A DNA stretch of 40,176 nt from Bacteroidales bacterium. GTDB lineage: Bacteria > Bacteroidota > Bacteroidia > Bacteroidales > JAFGUD01. A program made the translations under genes and the position numbers. The notes below the pieces were generated by a model. That model did no database searches and had not been told where the DNA came from. It saw nothing but the letters and a program-made list of their open reading frames with translations. The stretch is taken from the NCBI GenBank assembly GCA_016938685.1, contig JAFGUD010000313.1:1-40176 (forward strand), written 5' to 3'. This document shows, piece after piece, positions 7,819 to 16,183 of this stretch (the first letter of the stretch is position 1; every line of letters starts with the position of its first letter).

Positions 7819-8191
7819 CAGTAGGTTGAATTTCCGGTTGATTATTATTTTTGCCCATTTTACAAGTACCATTTAAAATAGCACCAGGTTCAATTGCAAT
7901 TTTAGAAGTAGAAACATCTCCTTCAATATGAGAAGAAGATTGAAGCATAATAATATCTTCAACAAATATTTTTCCTGTTATTTTACCCGAAACAACAGCA
8001 CTTTTGCAGTGTACTTCTCCGTTAATTTCACCGGATTCGCCCAAAACAAGTTTACTTTTTGTAATAAGTTTTCCGGTTAGTTTTCCGTCAAATTTAATAT
8101 CGCTATCAGTAATCAGATCTCCAACAAATTCTGTTGAACTAGCAATCATATTAACTGAATTAGGATTAGGTAAAGGTTCTTTCTTAGACAT
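7808..8191 (-). CDS. Bactofilin (polymer-forming cytoskeletal protein)
   Basis: The 127-residue protein consists of a short N-terminal tail and a repeating beta-helix pattern, with turns such as GDLITDSDIKFDGKLTGKLI, GEINGEVHCKSAVVSGKI and SSHIEGDVSTSKIAIEPGAILNG. Bactofilins polymerise into membrane-associated filaments that position cell-wall enzymes. The start codon abuts the accC stop (TAGATG), so translation is probably coupled to accC. atpZ begins inside its last codons. Bactofilin next to atpZ is a common Bacteroidota arrangement. Confidence 0.93.
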   Translation of the reverse strand: MSKKEPLPNPNSVNMIASSTEFVGDLITDSDIKFDGKLTGKLITKSKLVLGESGEINGEVHCKSAVVSGKITGKIFVEDIIMLQSSSHIEGDVSTSKIAIEPGAILNGTCKMGKNNNQPEIQPTVES

Positions 8192-9532
8192 CTATTCTTC
8201 AATTTTAAAATTTTCTAAAAATTTTGTTGTATATTCTCCCTTTATAAAATCAGGATCGTTCATAAGTTTTTTATGAAAAGGAATTGTAGTATGAATACCT
8301 TCGATGACAAACTCATCTAAAGCACGTTGCATTTTACTGATTGCTTCTTCTCTTGTTTGAGCAACCGTAATTAATTTAGCAATCATCGAATCGTAGTAAG
8401 GCTGAATTTTGTAACCTGCATAAGCATGAGTATCCACTCTAACGCCATGACCACCAGGAGAATGCCAAGTTGTAATCAATCCCGGCGAAGGTCTAAAATT
8501 ATTAAAAACATCTTCTGCGTTAATTCTGCATTCAATAGAATGAGCATTCGGGAAATAATTTTTACCTGAAATGCTAACTCCGGCCGCAATTTTAATTTGT
8601 TCTTTTATTAAATCAAAGTCAATAACCTCTTCTGTGATAGGATGTTCAACCTGAATTCTGGTGTTCATTTCCATAAAGAAAAAATTACGATTTTTGTCTA
8701 CCAAAAACTCAACTGTTCCAACCCCCTCATAGTTAATTGCTTGTGCTGCTTTTACAGCGGCATCTCCCATTTTTTGACGCAATTCATCAGTTATAAACGG
8801 CGAAGGAGTTTCTTCAACTAACTTTTGGTGTCTTCTTTGGATAGAACAATCACGTTCAGATAAATGACAAACTTTTCCGTATTGGTCACCTGCAATTTGA
8901 ATTTCGATATGATGAGGTTCTTCTACAAATTTTTCGATATATAAGTCGCCGTTGCCAAAAGCAGACGCAGCTTCATTAGAAGCATTATTCCAGTTTTTCT
9001 CAAATTCTTCGGCAGCCCAAACAAGTCTCATTCCTTTTCCTCCTCCCCCGGCAGTTGCTTTTACCATAACAGGATAACCAATTCTTTGAGCTTCTTTTTT
9101 AGCTACTTCAATATCTTTAATAATTCCATCAGTCCCAGGCACAACAGGAACACCAGCTTCAATCATAGTTTTTCTTGCTGTTGCTTTGTCACCCATTTGG
9201 TCAATATGTTCCGGTTGAGGACCTATAAATTTAATACCGGCTTCGTTACAAATTTTAGCAAATCTAGAATTTTCTGCTAGAAATCCATATCCGGGATGAA
9301 TAGCGTCAGCATTAGTAACTTCGGCAGCAGCAATTATCTGATGAACATTTAAATAAGATTTGTTGCTTTCAGGAGGACCAATACAAACAGCTTCGTCAGC
9401 AAATCGGACATGCAAAGAATTTTCATCGGCAGTAGAATAAACCGCAACCGTTTTAATCCCCATTTCTTTGCAAGTTCTGATTATCCTAAGAGCAATTTCG
9501 CCTCTGTTAGCAATAAGAATTTTTTTAAACAT
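8192..9532 (-). CDS. accC: Biotin carboxylase subunit of acetyl-CoA carboxylase
   Basis: This 446-residue ATP-grasp enzyme carboxylates biotin on AccB, the first half-reaction in making malonyl-CoA for fatty acids. It opens with [17 protein letters not shown] and shows the glycine-rich ATP loop GGGGKGM around residues 163-169 and the active-site segment [16 protein letters not shown] near residue 290. The C-terminal domain is complete. It lies 12 bases after accB and directly abuts bactofilin. A propionyl- or pyruvate-carboxylase subunit is conceivable, but the short AccB partner and nearby fabH favour acetyl-CoA carboxylase. Confidence 0.96.
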   Translation of the reverse strand: MFKKILIANRGEIALRIIRTCKEMGIKTVAVYSTADENSLHVRFADEAVCIGPPESNKSYLNVHQIIAAAEVTNADAIHPGYGFLAENSRFAKICNEAGIKFIGPQPEHIDQMGDKATARKTMIEAGVPVVPGTDGIIKDIEVAKKEAQRIGYPVMVKATAGGGGKGMRLVWAAEEFEKNWNNASNEAASAFGNGDLYIEKFVEEPHHIEIQIAGDQYGKVCHLSERDCSIQRRHQKLVEETPSPFITDELRQKMGDAAVKAAQAINYEGVGTVEFLVDKNRNFFFMEMNTRIQVEHPITEEVIDFDLIKEQIKIAAGVSISGKNYFPNAHSIECRINAEDVFNNFRPSPGLITTWHSPGGHGVRVDTHAYAGYKIQPYYDSMIAKLITVAQTREEAISKMQRALDEFVIEGIHTTIPFHKKLMNDPDFIKGEYTTKFLENFKIEE

Positions 9533-9544
9533 AAGACAATTTTG

Positions 9545-10015
9545 TTAAGATTTTACTAAAAATAAAGGTTGGTCATATTCAACAGGGGTACCATCTTCAA
9601 CTAGTACTTTTACAAGTTCTCCGCTAAGTTCCGATTCAATTTCATTAAAAAGTTTCATAGCTTCGATGATACAAATAACATCTCCGGAATTTACATTTTG
9701 ACCTATTTCAATAAAAGCAGGTTTGTCCGGTGCAGGTTTCCTATAAAAAGTACCAACCATCGGCGATTTGATAGTGAGAAGACCATCATTATCAGATAAA
9801 ATAGTCTTATTTTCTATATTTTCATTTTTTTGAGAAACACTTTGAGAAGGCTGAAAACTAACTTGAGGTGTAAAATTTTGAGGCATTGAAGTGACTTTCA
9901 CATCGGGTTTTAACTGAACAGTCAACTCAATTTCATCGGTTTTAATTTTCACTTTGTGCAAATCAGTTTTGGCAAGATTTTCCAAAAACTCTTGAATCTC
10001 TTTTAAATTAGCCAT
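9545..10015 (-). CDS. accB: Biotin carboxyl carrier protein (AccB)
   Basis: The 156-residue carrier has an N-terminal helix ([21 protein letters not shown]), a Ser/Gln/Asn-rich linker at about residues 45-70 and a C-terminal biotinyl domain. The biotinylated lysine is Lys121 in [12 protein letters not shown]. The ATG at 10015 is chosen because its N-terminus matches the family and because a -7 promoter element covers the alternative ATG at 10048. It is the first gene of its transcription unit, separated from fabH by a terminator. It supplies the carboxyl group moved by AccC to acetyl-CoA via the carboxyltransferase, which is not in this window. Confidence 0.95.
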   Translation of the reverse strand: MANLKEIQEFLENLAKTDLHKVKIKTDEIELTVQLKPDVKVTSMPQNFTPQVSFQPSQSVSQKNENIENKTILSDNDGLLTIKSPMVGTFYRKPAPDKPAFIEIGQNVNSGDVICIIEAMKLFNEIESELSGELVKVLVEDGTPVEYDQPLFLVKS

Positions 10016-10045
10016 AATAATGTTTTTTAAGGTTAAAGCCGTTCG

Positions 10046-10053
10046 CAAAAATA
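10046..10053 (-). promoter_or_regulatory. Candidate -7 promoter element for accB-accC-bactofilin-atpZ
   Basis: The minus strand reads TATTTTTG, an exact TAnnTTTG match, directly after the fabH terminator and about 30 bases before the accB start. It overlaps the alternative start at 10048 and so decides for the ATG at 10015. Confidence 0.5.
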
Positions 10054-10060
10054 GAAAAAA

Positions 10061-10084
10061 AAACCGAAATTAAAATTTCGGTTT
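10061..10084 (-). terminator. Intrinsic terminator after fabH
   Basis: AAACCGAAATT (10061-10071) pairs with AATTTCGGTTT (10074-10084) in an 11-bp stem. On the minus strand it is followed by a run of T. It lies 26 bases past the fabH stop and separates yceD-rpmF-fabH from the accB unit. Confidence 0.8.
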
Positions 10085-10109
10085 CATGAAAATATTTCGA
10101 TATGAAAAT

Positions 10110-11108
10110 TTATTTCCCGTCATATGACCATTTTACAAAAACACTACCCCAAGAAAAGCCTGCACCAAAGGCAGATAGAACAACATTATCTCCTTTTTTT
10201 AATTGACTTTCCCAGTCGCTTAAGCAAAGAGGAATAGTTGCAGCGGTAGTATTTCCATATTTTTCAATATTAATCATAACTTTTTCTCTTTCAAGTCCCA
10301 TTCTTCTGGCAGTTGCATCAATAATTCGCAAATTAGCCTGATGAGGAACCAGCCATGTTATATCTTTACTAGTCAAGTTATTTCGCTCCATTATTTCAAC
10401 ACTAATATCAGCCATTTTAGTAACAGCAAATTTAAAAACAGCTTGTCCTTCCTGATATATAAAATGTTCTTCATTATCAATAGTTTCATGCGTAGGTGGT
10501 CTCAAAGAACCGCCAGCTTTTTGATGAAGATGTTTTAGTCCATATCCGTCATTATGTAATATAGAATCTATTATACCAAAATCTTCAGTTGTTGGTTCCA
10601 AAAGAACAGCCGCAGCACCATCACCAAAAATAGGAGAAACAGTACGGTCTTTATAATTAACCAAAGAAGACATTTTTTCAGCGCCTAAAACAATTGCTTT
10701 TTTTACTGTTCCTGTTTCGATGTACTTAGAAGCAGTAGTTAGAGCAAATAAAAAGCCAGAACAAGCAGCATTAATATCAAAACTAAAAGAATTAGTCAAA
10801 CCCGCTTCGTAAGCAATAACATTAGAAGAAGCAGGGAAAATATAATCCGGTGTAACAGATGCTAAAATAAGAAGATCTATTTCTTCGGGTTTTGTATTTG
10901 TTTTTTCCAACAAATTTTTAACAGCCTGTACCCCCATAAAAACAGTTGATTTGTCTTTATCACGCATAATTCTGCGTTCTTTGATTCCAATACGCGTCAT
11001 TATCCACTCATCAGAAGTATCTACCATTTTTGAAAGCTCTTCGTTAGTTAAAACGTACTCCGGCAAATATTTACCAATCCCGGTTATAGCAGCATTAATT
11101 TTTGACAT
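10110..11108 (-). CDS. fabH: Beta-ketoacyl-ACP synthase III
   Basis: The 332-residue thiolase-fold enzyme condenses acetyl-CoA (or a branched acyl-CoA) with malonyl-ACP to start fatty-acid synthesis. The catalytic triad is visible: Cys116 in NAACSGF, His256 in PHQAN and Asn286 in GNTTAA. Length and start ([17 protein letters not shown]) are normal. It follows rpmF by 39 bases, the classical link between ribosomal L32 and lipid synthesis. A strong hairpin terminator closes its unit before accB. Confidence 0.97.
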   Translation of the reverse strand: MSKINAAITGIGKYLPEYVLTNEELSKMVDTSDEWIMTRIGIKERRIMRDKDKSTVFMGVQAVKNLLEKTNTKPEEIDLLILASVTPDYIFPASSNVIAYEAGLTNSFSFDINAACSGFLFALTTASKYIETGTVKKAIVLGAEKMSSLVNYKDRTVSPIFGDGAAAVLLEPTTEDFGIIDSILHNDGYGLKHLHQKAGGSLRPPTHETIDNEEHFIYQEGQAVFKFAVTKMADISVEIMERNNLTSKDITWLVPHQANLRIIDATARRMGLEREKVMINIEKYGNTTAATIPLCLSDWESQLKKGDNVVLSAFGAGFSWGSVFVKWSYDGK

Positions 11109-11147
11109 AATAATTTAATATTTAGTTAAAAAAAGAAGAAGAAAACC

Positions 11148-11345
11148 TTAGTTTTCTTCCTTCAAGATATTATCTTTACTTATTGCTTGTTGTCCTTTAT
11201 AGTGTCCACATGAAGGACATACTGTATGATATTCGTGAGCAGTACCACAATTTGTACAAACTATAAGTTGAGGAACATTAGCTTTAAGATGCGTTCTTCT
11301 TTTGTCTCTTCTGGTTTTCGATGTTTTTCTTTTTGGATGTGCCAT
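11148..11345 (-). CDS. rpmF: 50S ribosomal protein L32
   Basis: The 65-residue protein starts MAHPKRKTSKTRRDKRRTH and carries two zinc-binding cysteine pairs, CTNC and CPSC, spaced as in zinc-type L32. It lies between yceD (18 bases upstream) and fabH, the usual order. The zinc-ribbon form suggests the cell relies on the standard L32, not a zinc-free variant. Confidence 0.98.
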   Translation of the reverse strand: MAHPKRKTSKTRRDKRRTHLKANVPQLIVCTNCGTAHEYHTVCPSCGHYKGQQAISKDNILKEEN

Positions 11346-11363
11346 TTTTCCGGATTTATAAGT

Positions 11364-11888
11364 TTAATTAAGTAATTTTTTTAACTCGTCCCATCTGGGA
11401 TCATTTTTTAAAGTATTTTGTGATTCATATTCTTCAAGTTTTTCTAAAAAATCGGGGTTACAAGTTCTGTTACCTTTTTTGTCTAACGGATGAACCTTCT
11501 TTATAGGCAAACTTAAAACAATAAAATCGTAAAAATGTTTCGTCAAATCAATATTTTCAGTTGCTTTGGATAAAGTAATCTTATTATCATCTTCAAAATC
11601 AGCCTCTCCAAATTCAGCTCTTTCACTAAATCTAATAAATAAGTCTGTTTTATTACTTATTTTGAAATCAAAATTTTCCAAGCAAACATCACATTGTACT
11701 TCAACAGTTCCTTTTATTTCAAAAAGTAAAGAAATCACTGAAGATTTAATATCCGCTGTTAAGTTAATAACCACATTCGCCTTTTGAATATCAGAATTCT
11801 CAAACTGCTCAAAAAATTTATCATTGATAATGTACTTTTGATTATGTACCCCAACTCCTAATTTCTTAAATTCAAACAAATAACTCAT
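11364..11888 (-). CDS. YceD/DUF177-family protein
   Basis: The protein has 174 residues from the chosen ATG at 11888 (MSYLFEFKKLGVG). It contains the family core VEVQCDVCLENF followed by acidic strands and a C-terminal CNPDFLEKLEEYE segment near the ribosomal-protein gene. YceD proteins are conserved upstream of rpmF and have been linked to 23S rRNA maturation in other bacteria. An in-frame ATG at 11948 would add 20 residues, but a -7 promoter box at 11909-11916 lies between the two starts, so 11888 is preferred. It is the first gene of the yceD-rpmF-fabH unit. Confidence 0.88.
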   Translation of the reverse strand: MSYLFEFKKLGVGVHNQKYIINDKFFEQFENSDIQKANVVINLTADIKSSVISLLFEIKGTVEVQCDVCLENFDFKISNKTDLFIRFSERAEFGEADFEDDNKITLSKATENIDLTKHFYDFIVLSLPIKKVHPLDKKGNRTCNPDFLEKLEEYESQNTLKNDPRWDELKKLLN

Positions 11889-11908
11889 CTTGTTTTCTAA
11901 TTTTCGAC

Positions 11909-11916
11909 CAAATTTA
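11909..11916 (-). promoter_or_regulatory. Candidate -7 promoter element for yceD-rpmF-fabH
   Basis: The minus strand reads TAAATTTG, an exact TAnnTTTG match 20 bases before the chosen yceD start. It argues against the longer frame that begins at 11948. Confidence 0.5.
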
Positions 11917-12091
11917 GCGCGAATATTTTTTAAAAAAATTGAGTGCAAAAATAATCAATTACATTAATAAACAAAAATATAGCTGATTTTTTTACTTATA
12001 TGAATATTGTTAACATGCTATAATTAGGGCTAAACATGAAGGAGAGACACCTAAATTTATTTTTGATTTTTTTCATTTTTGCAAATAATTT

Positions 12092-12099
12092 TATCTTTG
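12092..12099 (+). promoter_or_regulatory. Candidate -7 promoter element for the 12184 lipoprotein gene
   Basis: TATCTTTG matches TAnnTTTG exactly, 84 bases before the ATG at 12184. It supports starting at the lipoprotein signal peptide and not at the in-frame ATG at 12079, which would lie upstream of the promoter. The 5' leader would be about 75-80 bases. Confidence 0.45.
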
Positions 12100-12183
12100 G
12101 TAAAAAATTTGATTAATAATAGCAAACAATTTATTATTTTTATCGAAAATAATTTATTTCCTAAACCATTAAAAATTTTAGAA

Positions 12184-13077
12184 ATGAAACGAGTTACATT
12201 TTTTTTATTACTCCTAATCCCATTCATGTGGATGAGCAGTTGCAAATCAGATCAAGACAACAATAACAACGGTTCAGACACAACTACTGTTGTTAAAGAC
12301 AATGGAGTGCAGACATTTTTTTTAGTTCCTTCACCAGAAGATGTTTTTGGTTTTGCTGATGACCAATCATTAACTTTTGACAAAGAATTATTAAATCCTA
12401 CAGAAAATTTAAGCAAATATGACAATGATATTAAACTTCAAGAATTTAACTTTGGGGTTTATGCTGCTGATTTAGCTTATTCTGCTGCTTACAGCAAAAA
12501 TGACGAAACTGTTCAGTATCTGAACACAGTAAGAGAATTAAGTCAGGATATTGGTCTTTCAGAGGTATTTAATGAAAGTTTAATAAACAGAATAGAACAT
12601 ATTTCTCCGGAAAAAGACTCACTAATTGCTATTTCAAATGACACATATTTTGATATTATCCGATATCTAGAAAGAAACGACAAACCTTCAACATTAGCTA
12701 TTATGGCAGCAGGTGGTTGGATTGAATGTATGTATCTTGTAGTAAATCTTACTGATTTTGACGCAAATAACAAAACAATTCAACAAGTAGCAGATCAAAA
12801 AATGATTGTTTCTAATCTATGGAAATTTTTGGAACAAAATCAAAATACACCAAGTGTAAAAAGTTTGATGGAAGATTTTAAAAATATTGTTGATATTTAC
12901 AACATGTTAGAAGTAATAGTTGACGAAACTAATGCTCCTAAAACCGATAATAATGAGAAAATTATAGTTGTTGGAGGCCATAGTAAAATAATAATTACAG
13001 CCGAACAATATGCAAATTTAAAAAAAGTCATAGTAGAGACACGTAATAAATTAACCCTTAACAACGTTAGCTTATAA
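12184..13077 (+). CDS. Conserved lipoprotein of unknown function
   Basis: The protein has 297 residues and a clear lipoprotein signal: MKRVTFFLLLLIPFMWMSSC, with Cys20 lipidated. A short Asn/Asp/Ser/Thr-rich linker follows, then a mainly helical body with segments FFLVPSPEDVFGFADDQ, LNFGVYAADLAYSAAY-like (seen as FNFGVYAADLAYSAAYS) and FNESLINRIE. I have seen similar proteins as uncharacterised lipoproteins in Bacteroidota; no catalytic signature is visible. It is followed by a secreted protein gene 14 bases downstream, and the pair ends at a strong terminator, so the two probably act together in the envelope. Confidence 0.8.
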   Translation: MKRVTFFLLLLIPFMWMSSCKSDQDNNNNGSDTTTVVKDNGVQTFFLVPSPEDVFGFADDQSLTFDKELLNPTENLSKYDNDIKLQEFNFGVYAADLAYSAAYSKNDETVQYLNTVRELSQDIGLSEVFNESLINRIEHISPEKDSLIAISNDTYFDIIRYLERNDKPSTLAIMAAGGWIECMYLVVNLTDFDANNKTIQQVADQKMIVSNLWKFLEQNQNTPSVKSLMEDFKNIVDIYNMLEVIVDETNAPKTDNNEKIIVVGGHSKIIITAEQYANLKKVIVETRNKLTLNNVSL

Positions 13078-13091
13078 AAATGTAAAGAATT

Positions 13092-13595
13092 ATGAAAAAG
13101 GCAAAAATTTTACTAGTATTATTATTGGCGTTGCCAACATTAATCTTCGCACAAATGGATTGCTCGGGTACTTTAAAAAGTTTACAGGTAGATCCTCCGT
13201 TTAATTTGAGTTCTTTGTCTAAAAGCGCAGTTTGCGTTTCCGGACATACATACGAGTTTGTTGTGCCTTTGAGTAAAGGGTATCAATACAGATTTATTTT
13301 TTATGCAAGTTCTGTTTTCAACAACGACATTCAGTTTAAAATGATTGATTTGAATTCTAACAAAGAATTTTTGAATTTACCTGGTAAAAGCGAAATGAAC
13401 GAAAGAGGGACAGCTGTTTTGGCTCCTTACTATGATGAAAAAACGTACAAAGAAATTCATCCATATTTTGATATTTTACCAAGTTCATCAACTAGTATGA
13501 AAATAGTTATTGATGTTAAAGAAACAGCAGACTTAATTAAAGGTTGCATAACAGTAGTTGTGTTAGATAAAGAATTTGAAGAAGGAACATTCTAG
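13092..13595 (+). CDS. Secreted protein of unknown function, partner of the preceding lipoprotein
   Basis: The 167-residue protein has a signal peptide (MKKAKILLVLLLALPTLIFA, cleaved before Q). The mature part of about 146 residues is rich in beta-strands, with an early cysteine (Cys24), a second near residue 48 (AVCVSGH) and a third close to the C-terminus (GCITVVV). The spacing suggests one disulfide plus a free cysteine. No known domain was recognised. It sits 14 bases after the lipoprotein gene and is followed directly by a bidirectional terminator. Confidence 0.75.
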   Translation: MKKAKILLVLLLALPTLIFAQMDCSGTLKSLQVDPPFNLSSLSKSAVCVSGHTYEFVVPLSKGYQYRFIFYASSVFNNDIQFKMIDLNSNKEFLNLPGKSEMNERGTAVLAPYYDEKTYKEIHPYFDILPSSSTSMKIVIDVKETADLIKGCITVVVLDKEFEEGTF

Positions 13596-13597
13596 AT

Positions 13598-13625
13598 AAA
13601 AAAAGCCTCAATTGAGGCTTTTTTT
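13598..13625. terminator. Bidirectional intrinsic terminator
   Basis: Seven A, the 14-base palindrome GCCTCAATTGAGGC, then seven T make a fully symmetric hairpin. It serves the secreted-protein gene on the plus strand. It also covers the end of the glycosyltransferase gene on the minus strand, whose stop at 13624 lies inside it. Confidence 0.92.
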
Positions 13626-14358
13626 ATTTTTTCCAAAACTGGGATAGTTTTGAAATATTTTTATTCAAAAGAGTAAAAACTCCTCCTATTTTGTTTTTTC
13701 TGATAGCTTTAAAATCTTCTTTTGATTTTAAAAGAATATTTTTCAAACTTTTATTACTTACTCCCCCCACCCTCATTTTCACAAGAACTTTTGGCAAATA
13801 AACAACAGAAATGTTTTTACATAAAAATCTTAACATTAAATCATAATCGGCAGATATTTTAAAATTAGTATCAAATAAACCATTTTCTTCATACAAACTT
13901 TTTTTGGCAAAAAAAGTTGGATGAGGGGGCATCCACCCTTTTTTTAATTTATTTTCACTAAAAATTCCTGCAACCCAATGCCTTACAATTTTAAGATTAT
14001 CTCCGGAAGAAACATAATCTAAGTCTCCATATACTGCATCAGCAAAAGAAAATTTTTCTACTATTTCTGAAATCACGTTATTTTCAGCAAAAAAATCATC
14101 AGCATGAAGAAAACCTATTACATCTCCTTCGGCCATTAAAATCCCTTTATTCAGAGCAAAATAAATACCTTCATCTTTCTCAGAAATAATTTTAGAAACA
14201 TGATGAAATTTTTCAACAATAGAAATGGTATTATCAGAAGAAGCTCCGTCAATAATAATATGTTCTATGTTCGAATACGTTTGTTCGGCAACAGATAACA
14301 AAGCTTTTTCAATCGTTGATTCACAATTGAAAGTTGCTGTAATAATTGATATTTTCAT
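13624..14358 (-). CDS. Family 2 glycosyltransferase
   Basis: The 244-residue GT-A enzyme opens with MKISIITATFNCESTIEKAL. It shows IIDGASSDNT at about residues 35-44 and the metal/nucleotide-sugar DxD-type motif HADDFF near residue 89. The tail ends with a basic helical segment. It transfers a sugar from a nucleotide donor, probably to a surface glycan. The donor and acceptor are not evident. The ATG at 14358 is used because the preceding codon is TTG. It follows the RfaE2-like gene after a terminator of its own, so it may be expressed by read-through or from a weak promoter in the 45-bp gap. Confidence 0.9.
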   Translation of the reverse strand: MKISIITATFNCESTIEKALLSVAEQTYSNIEHIIIDGASSDNTISIVEKFHHVSKIISEKDEGIYFALNKGILMAEGDVIGFLHADDFFAENNVISEIVEKFSFADAVYGDLDYVSSGDNLKIVRHWVAGIFSENKLKKGWMPPHPTFFAKKSLYEENGLFDTNFKISADYDLMLRFLCKNISVVYLPKVLVKMRVGGVSNKSLKNILLKSKEDFKAIRKNKIGGVFTLLNKNISKLSQFWKK

Positions 14359-14370
14359 CAAGGAAAGAAA

Positions 14371-14398
14371 TAAAAAATGTCCGATAAAAACCGGACAT
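14371..14398 (-). terminator. Intrinsic terminator after the RfaE2-like gene
   Basis: ATGTCCG (14377-14383) pairs with CGGACAT (14392-14398) around an 8-base loop, and the minus strand continues into five T. It lies 5 bases past the stop of the nucleotidyltransferase gene. Confidence 0.75.
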
Positions 14399-14403
14399 AT
14401 TAA

Positions 14404-14871
14404 CTATATCGTTTTAATTTTTTCAAGAACTTCAAAAGAAGAGAAACCAGGAATATTATCAATTTTCTGAACATTTATTCCTGAACGTTCAACATACTCG
14501 ATAATACTTGAATTTAACTGTTGTTTGTCTTTATAAGATAAAGTATCAGGCTCAACAATTTTTAGCAATTCATAAGGATCTTCATCAAAAAACACAACAC
14601 AAGCCACTGAGTTAAGTGCAGCAACATTAAAAGCTCTTTTTCCAGCATCCTGAATTGTTTCGTGTTTTGGATTATTTTGAACTCCAACGATTAGAATATC
14701 ACCAAAATCCGCAGAATTAGCTAAATAATCAATGTTGCCAAAATGCAACAAATCAAAATTCCCGTATGAAAGAACTATTTTTTTTTCTTTAAATCGCCAT
14801 ATAGACAATAAATAATTTAACTCGTCGTAATTCTTACAAATTTTTAAGTTAATAAATTCTGTTTTTGTCAT
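14404..14871 (-). CDS. RfaE2-like nucleotidyltransferase with altered HxGH motif
   Basis: The 155-residue protein resembles the RfaE/HldE nucleotidyltransferase domain, which activates heptose-1-phosphate for lipopolysaccharide. Similar parts include GNFDLLHFGNIDYL, the GDILIVGV strand, FFDEDPYELLKIVEPD and IPGFSSFEVLEKI at the end. However, the nucleotide-binding HxGH motif reads HFGN at residues 43-46, and the usual KGxDY segment is replaced by SYKDK around residue 112. Normal activity is therefore doubtful. It lies 6 bases after panD and may share transcription with it. It may be a divergent paralogue with a changed substrate or a regulatory role, or it may be inactive. Confidence 0.8.
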   Translation of the reverse strand: MTKTEFINLKICKNYDELNYLLSIWRFKEKKIVLSYGNFDLLHFGNIDYLANSADFGDILIVGVQNNPKHETIQDAGKRAFNVAALNSVACVVFFDEDPYELLKIVEPDTLSYKDKQQLNSSIIEYVERSGINVQKIDNIPGFSSFEVLEKIKTI

Positions 14872-14877
14872 TTTCTC

Positions 14878-15231
14878 TTATTTAATAATTTTATTAGATT
14901 CTGTATCAGGAAAAACAATATGCGGTTTATAAACTCTGGCCTCTTCTTGAGTCATACTAGCATACGAAATAATAATAACAACATCGCCAACCTGTGCCTT
15001 TCTTGCAGCAGGACCATTAAGACATATTTCACCAGAACCTCTTTTACCTGTGATAACATACGTTATAAGGCGTTCTCCGTTGTTAATGTTAACAACCTGA
15101 ACTTTTTCTCCTTCGATTATATCTGCGGCATTCATTAGATCCTCATCAATTGTTATACTACCAACATATTGTAGATTTGCATCTGTTACAGTAACCTTGT
15201 GTATTTTGGATTTTAAAACTTCTATAAACAT
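14878..15231 (-). CDS. panD: Aspartate 1-decarboxylase
   Basis: The 117-residue proenzyme makes beta-alanine for pantothenate and CoA. The self-cleavage site is Gly24-Ser25 in YVGSITID, which yields the pyruvoyl cofactor. The active-site segment [21 protein letters not shown] follows. It carries its own consensus promoter in the 65-bp gap after panC. panC upstream supplies the enzyme that uses its product. The C-terminal extension after VYKPHIVF is short and ordinary. Confidence 0.97.
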   Translation of the reverse strand: MFIEVLKSKIHKVTVTDANLQYVGSITIDEDLMNAADIIEGEKVQVVNINNGERLITYVITGKRGSGEICLNGPAARKAQVGDVVIIISYASMTQEEARVYKPHIVFPDTESNKIIK

Positions 15232-15250
15232 ATTATAAATATTTTTTTTG

Positions 15251-15283
15251 CAAAGTTACAACGAAAAAAATAAATACTACAAA
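15251..15283 (-). promoter_or_regulatory. Full Bacteroidota-type promoter for panD
   Basis: On the minus strand TTTG (15283-15280) is separated by 21 bases from TAACTTTG (15258-15251), matching both the -33 and the -7 consensus at accepted spacing. It lies 20 bases upstream of the panD ATG and is the best full promoter match in the window. Confidence 0.65.
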
Positions 15284-15296
15284 TAAATTTAATTTA

Positions 15297-16145
15297 TTAG
15301 TTATAATAAACATTATCAATCAACCTAACCTCACCACAGAACACCGCAACACAACCAACTTTTTTGTTATTCTCTGACCAGTTTTTAATATTCTCTAATT
15401 TGACATCGTCCACAATTTCAAAATATTCAACTTTTAAAAAACTATTTGAATTAATTTCGGCAACTACATATTTCTTTATCTCTTCAACTGATTTTTCATT
15501 TACAATTTCTTTAGATTTTTCAAGAACTTTTGAAATAATATTGGCATTTTCCCTTTCGACTGCACCCAAAAGTTCATTTCTTGAACTCATTGCCAAGCCT
15601 CCCTTTTCTCGAATAATTGGACATCCAACAATTTCAATATCAGTATCAGGCATAAATTTCTTAACTAGTTCCTTAATAATAACATATTGTTGAAAATCTT
15701 TAAGCCCAAAAAAAGCTTTATCGGGCAAAACTGATTCAAAAAGTTTACTCACAATTTGTGCTACTCCGTTAAAATGTCCGGATCGGTACTTTCCTTCCAT
15801 TACTTTATCTAATTTACCAAAATCAAAAACGCGAGTATCTTCTTCCGGATACATTTCATCAGCGTTAGGCAAAAATAAAATATCTGTACAAACTGACTGA
15901 AGTTTGTCAATATCTGTTTCTATTGTGCGAGGATATTTTTCCAAATCTTTACTGTTATTAAACTGTGTAGGATTTACAAAAAGACTAACAACAGAAACAT
16001 CTGTATGTTTCTGAGCAATTTCAATTAACGACAAATGCCCCTGATGTAAAGCCCCCATTGTGGGGACAAAGCCAATTGTCTTTCCTTCCTTCTTTAACTG
16101 AATAATTTTTTCAGAAATCTCTTTTCTGGTTTTTATAATTATCAT
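15297..16145 (-). CDS. panC: Pantothenate synthetase
   Basis: The 282-residue enzyme joins pantoate and beta-alanine using ATP. It shows the nucleotide-binding PTMGALHQGH (HxGH) at about residues 28-37, the SLFVNPTQF segment, FFGLKDFQQ, and the KMSKS-like site MSSRNELL. The length is normal. It is adjacent to panD, which makes its substrate. panB is not in the window. On the other side it diverges from a NodB deacetylase gene. Confidence 0.97.
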   Translation of the reverse strand: MIIIKTRKEISEKIIQLKKEGKTIGFVPTMGALHQGHLSLIEIAQKHTDVSVVSLFVNPTQFNNSKDLEKYPRTIETDIDKLQSVCTDILFLPNADEMYPEEDTRVFDFGKLDKVMEGKYRSGHFNGVAQIVSKLFESVLPDKAFFGLKDFQQYVIIKELVKKFMPDTDIEIVGCPIIREKGGLAMSSRNELLGAVERENANIISKVLEKSKEIVNEKSVEEIKKYVVAEINSNSFLKVEYFEIVDDVKLENIKNWSENNKKVGCVAVFCGEVRLIDNVYYN

Positions 16146-16152
16146 AATAACT

Positions 16153-16160
16153 TATTTTTG
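16153..16160 (+). promoter_or_regulatory. Candidate -7 promoter element for the 16184 deacetylase
   Basis: TATTTTTG is an exact TAnnTTTG match, 23 bases before the ATG at 16184. It lies over an upstream TTG that would otherwise lengthen the protein, so it supports the shorter start. Confidence 0.5.
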
Positions 16161-16183
16161 TGCTTCAGAAAACAAATCTAACA

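Noticed and set aside
12036..12116. 26-codon frame with a hydrophobic middle (MKERHLNLFLIFFIFANN)
   Set aside because: It lies over the candidate promoter of the lipoprotein gene and has no second line of evidence; AT-rich DNA often gives such Phe/Leu-rich frames.
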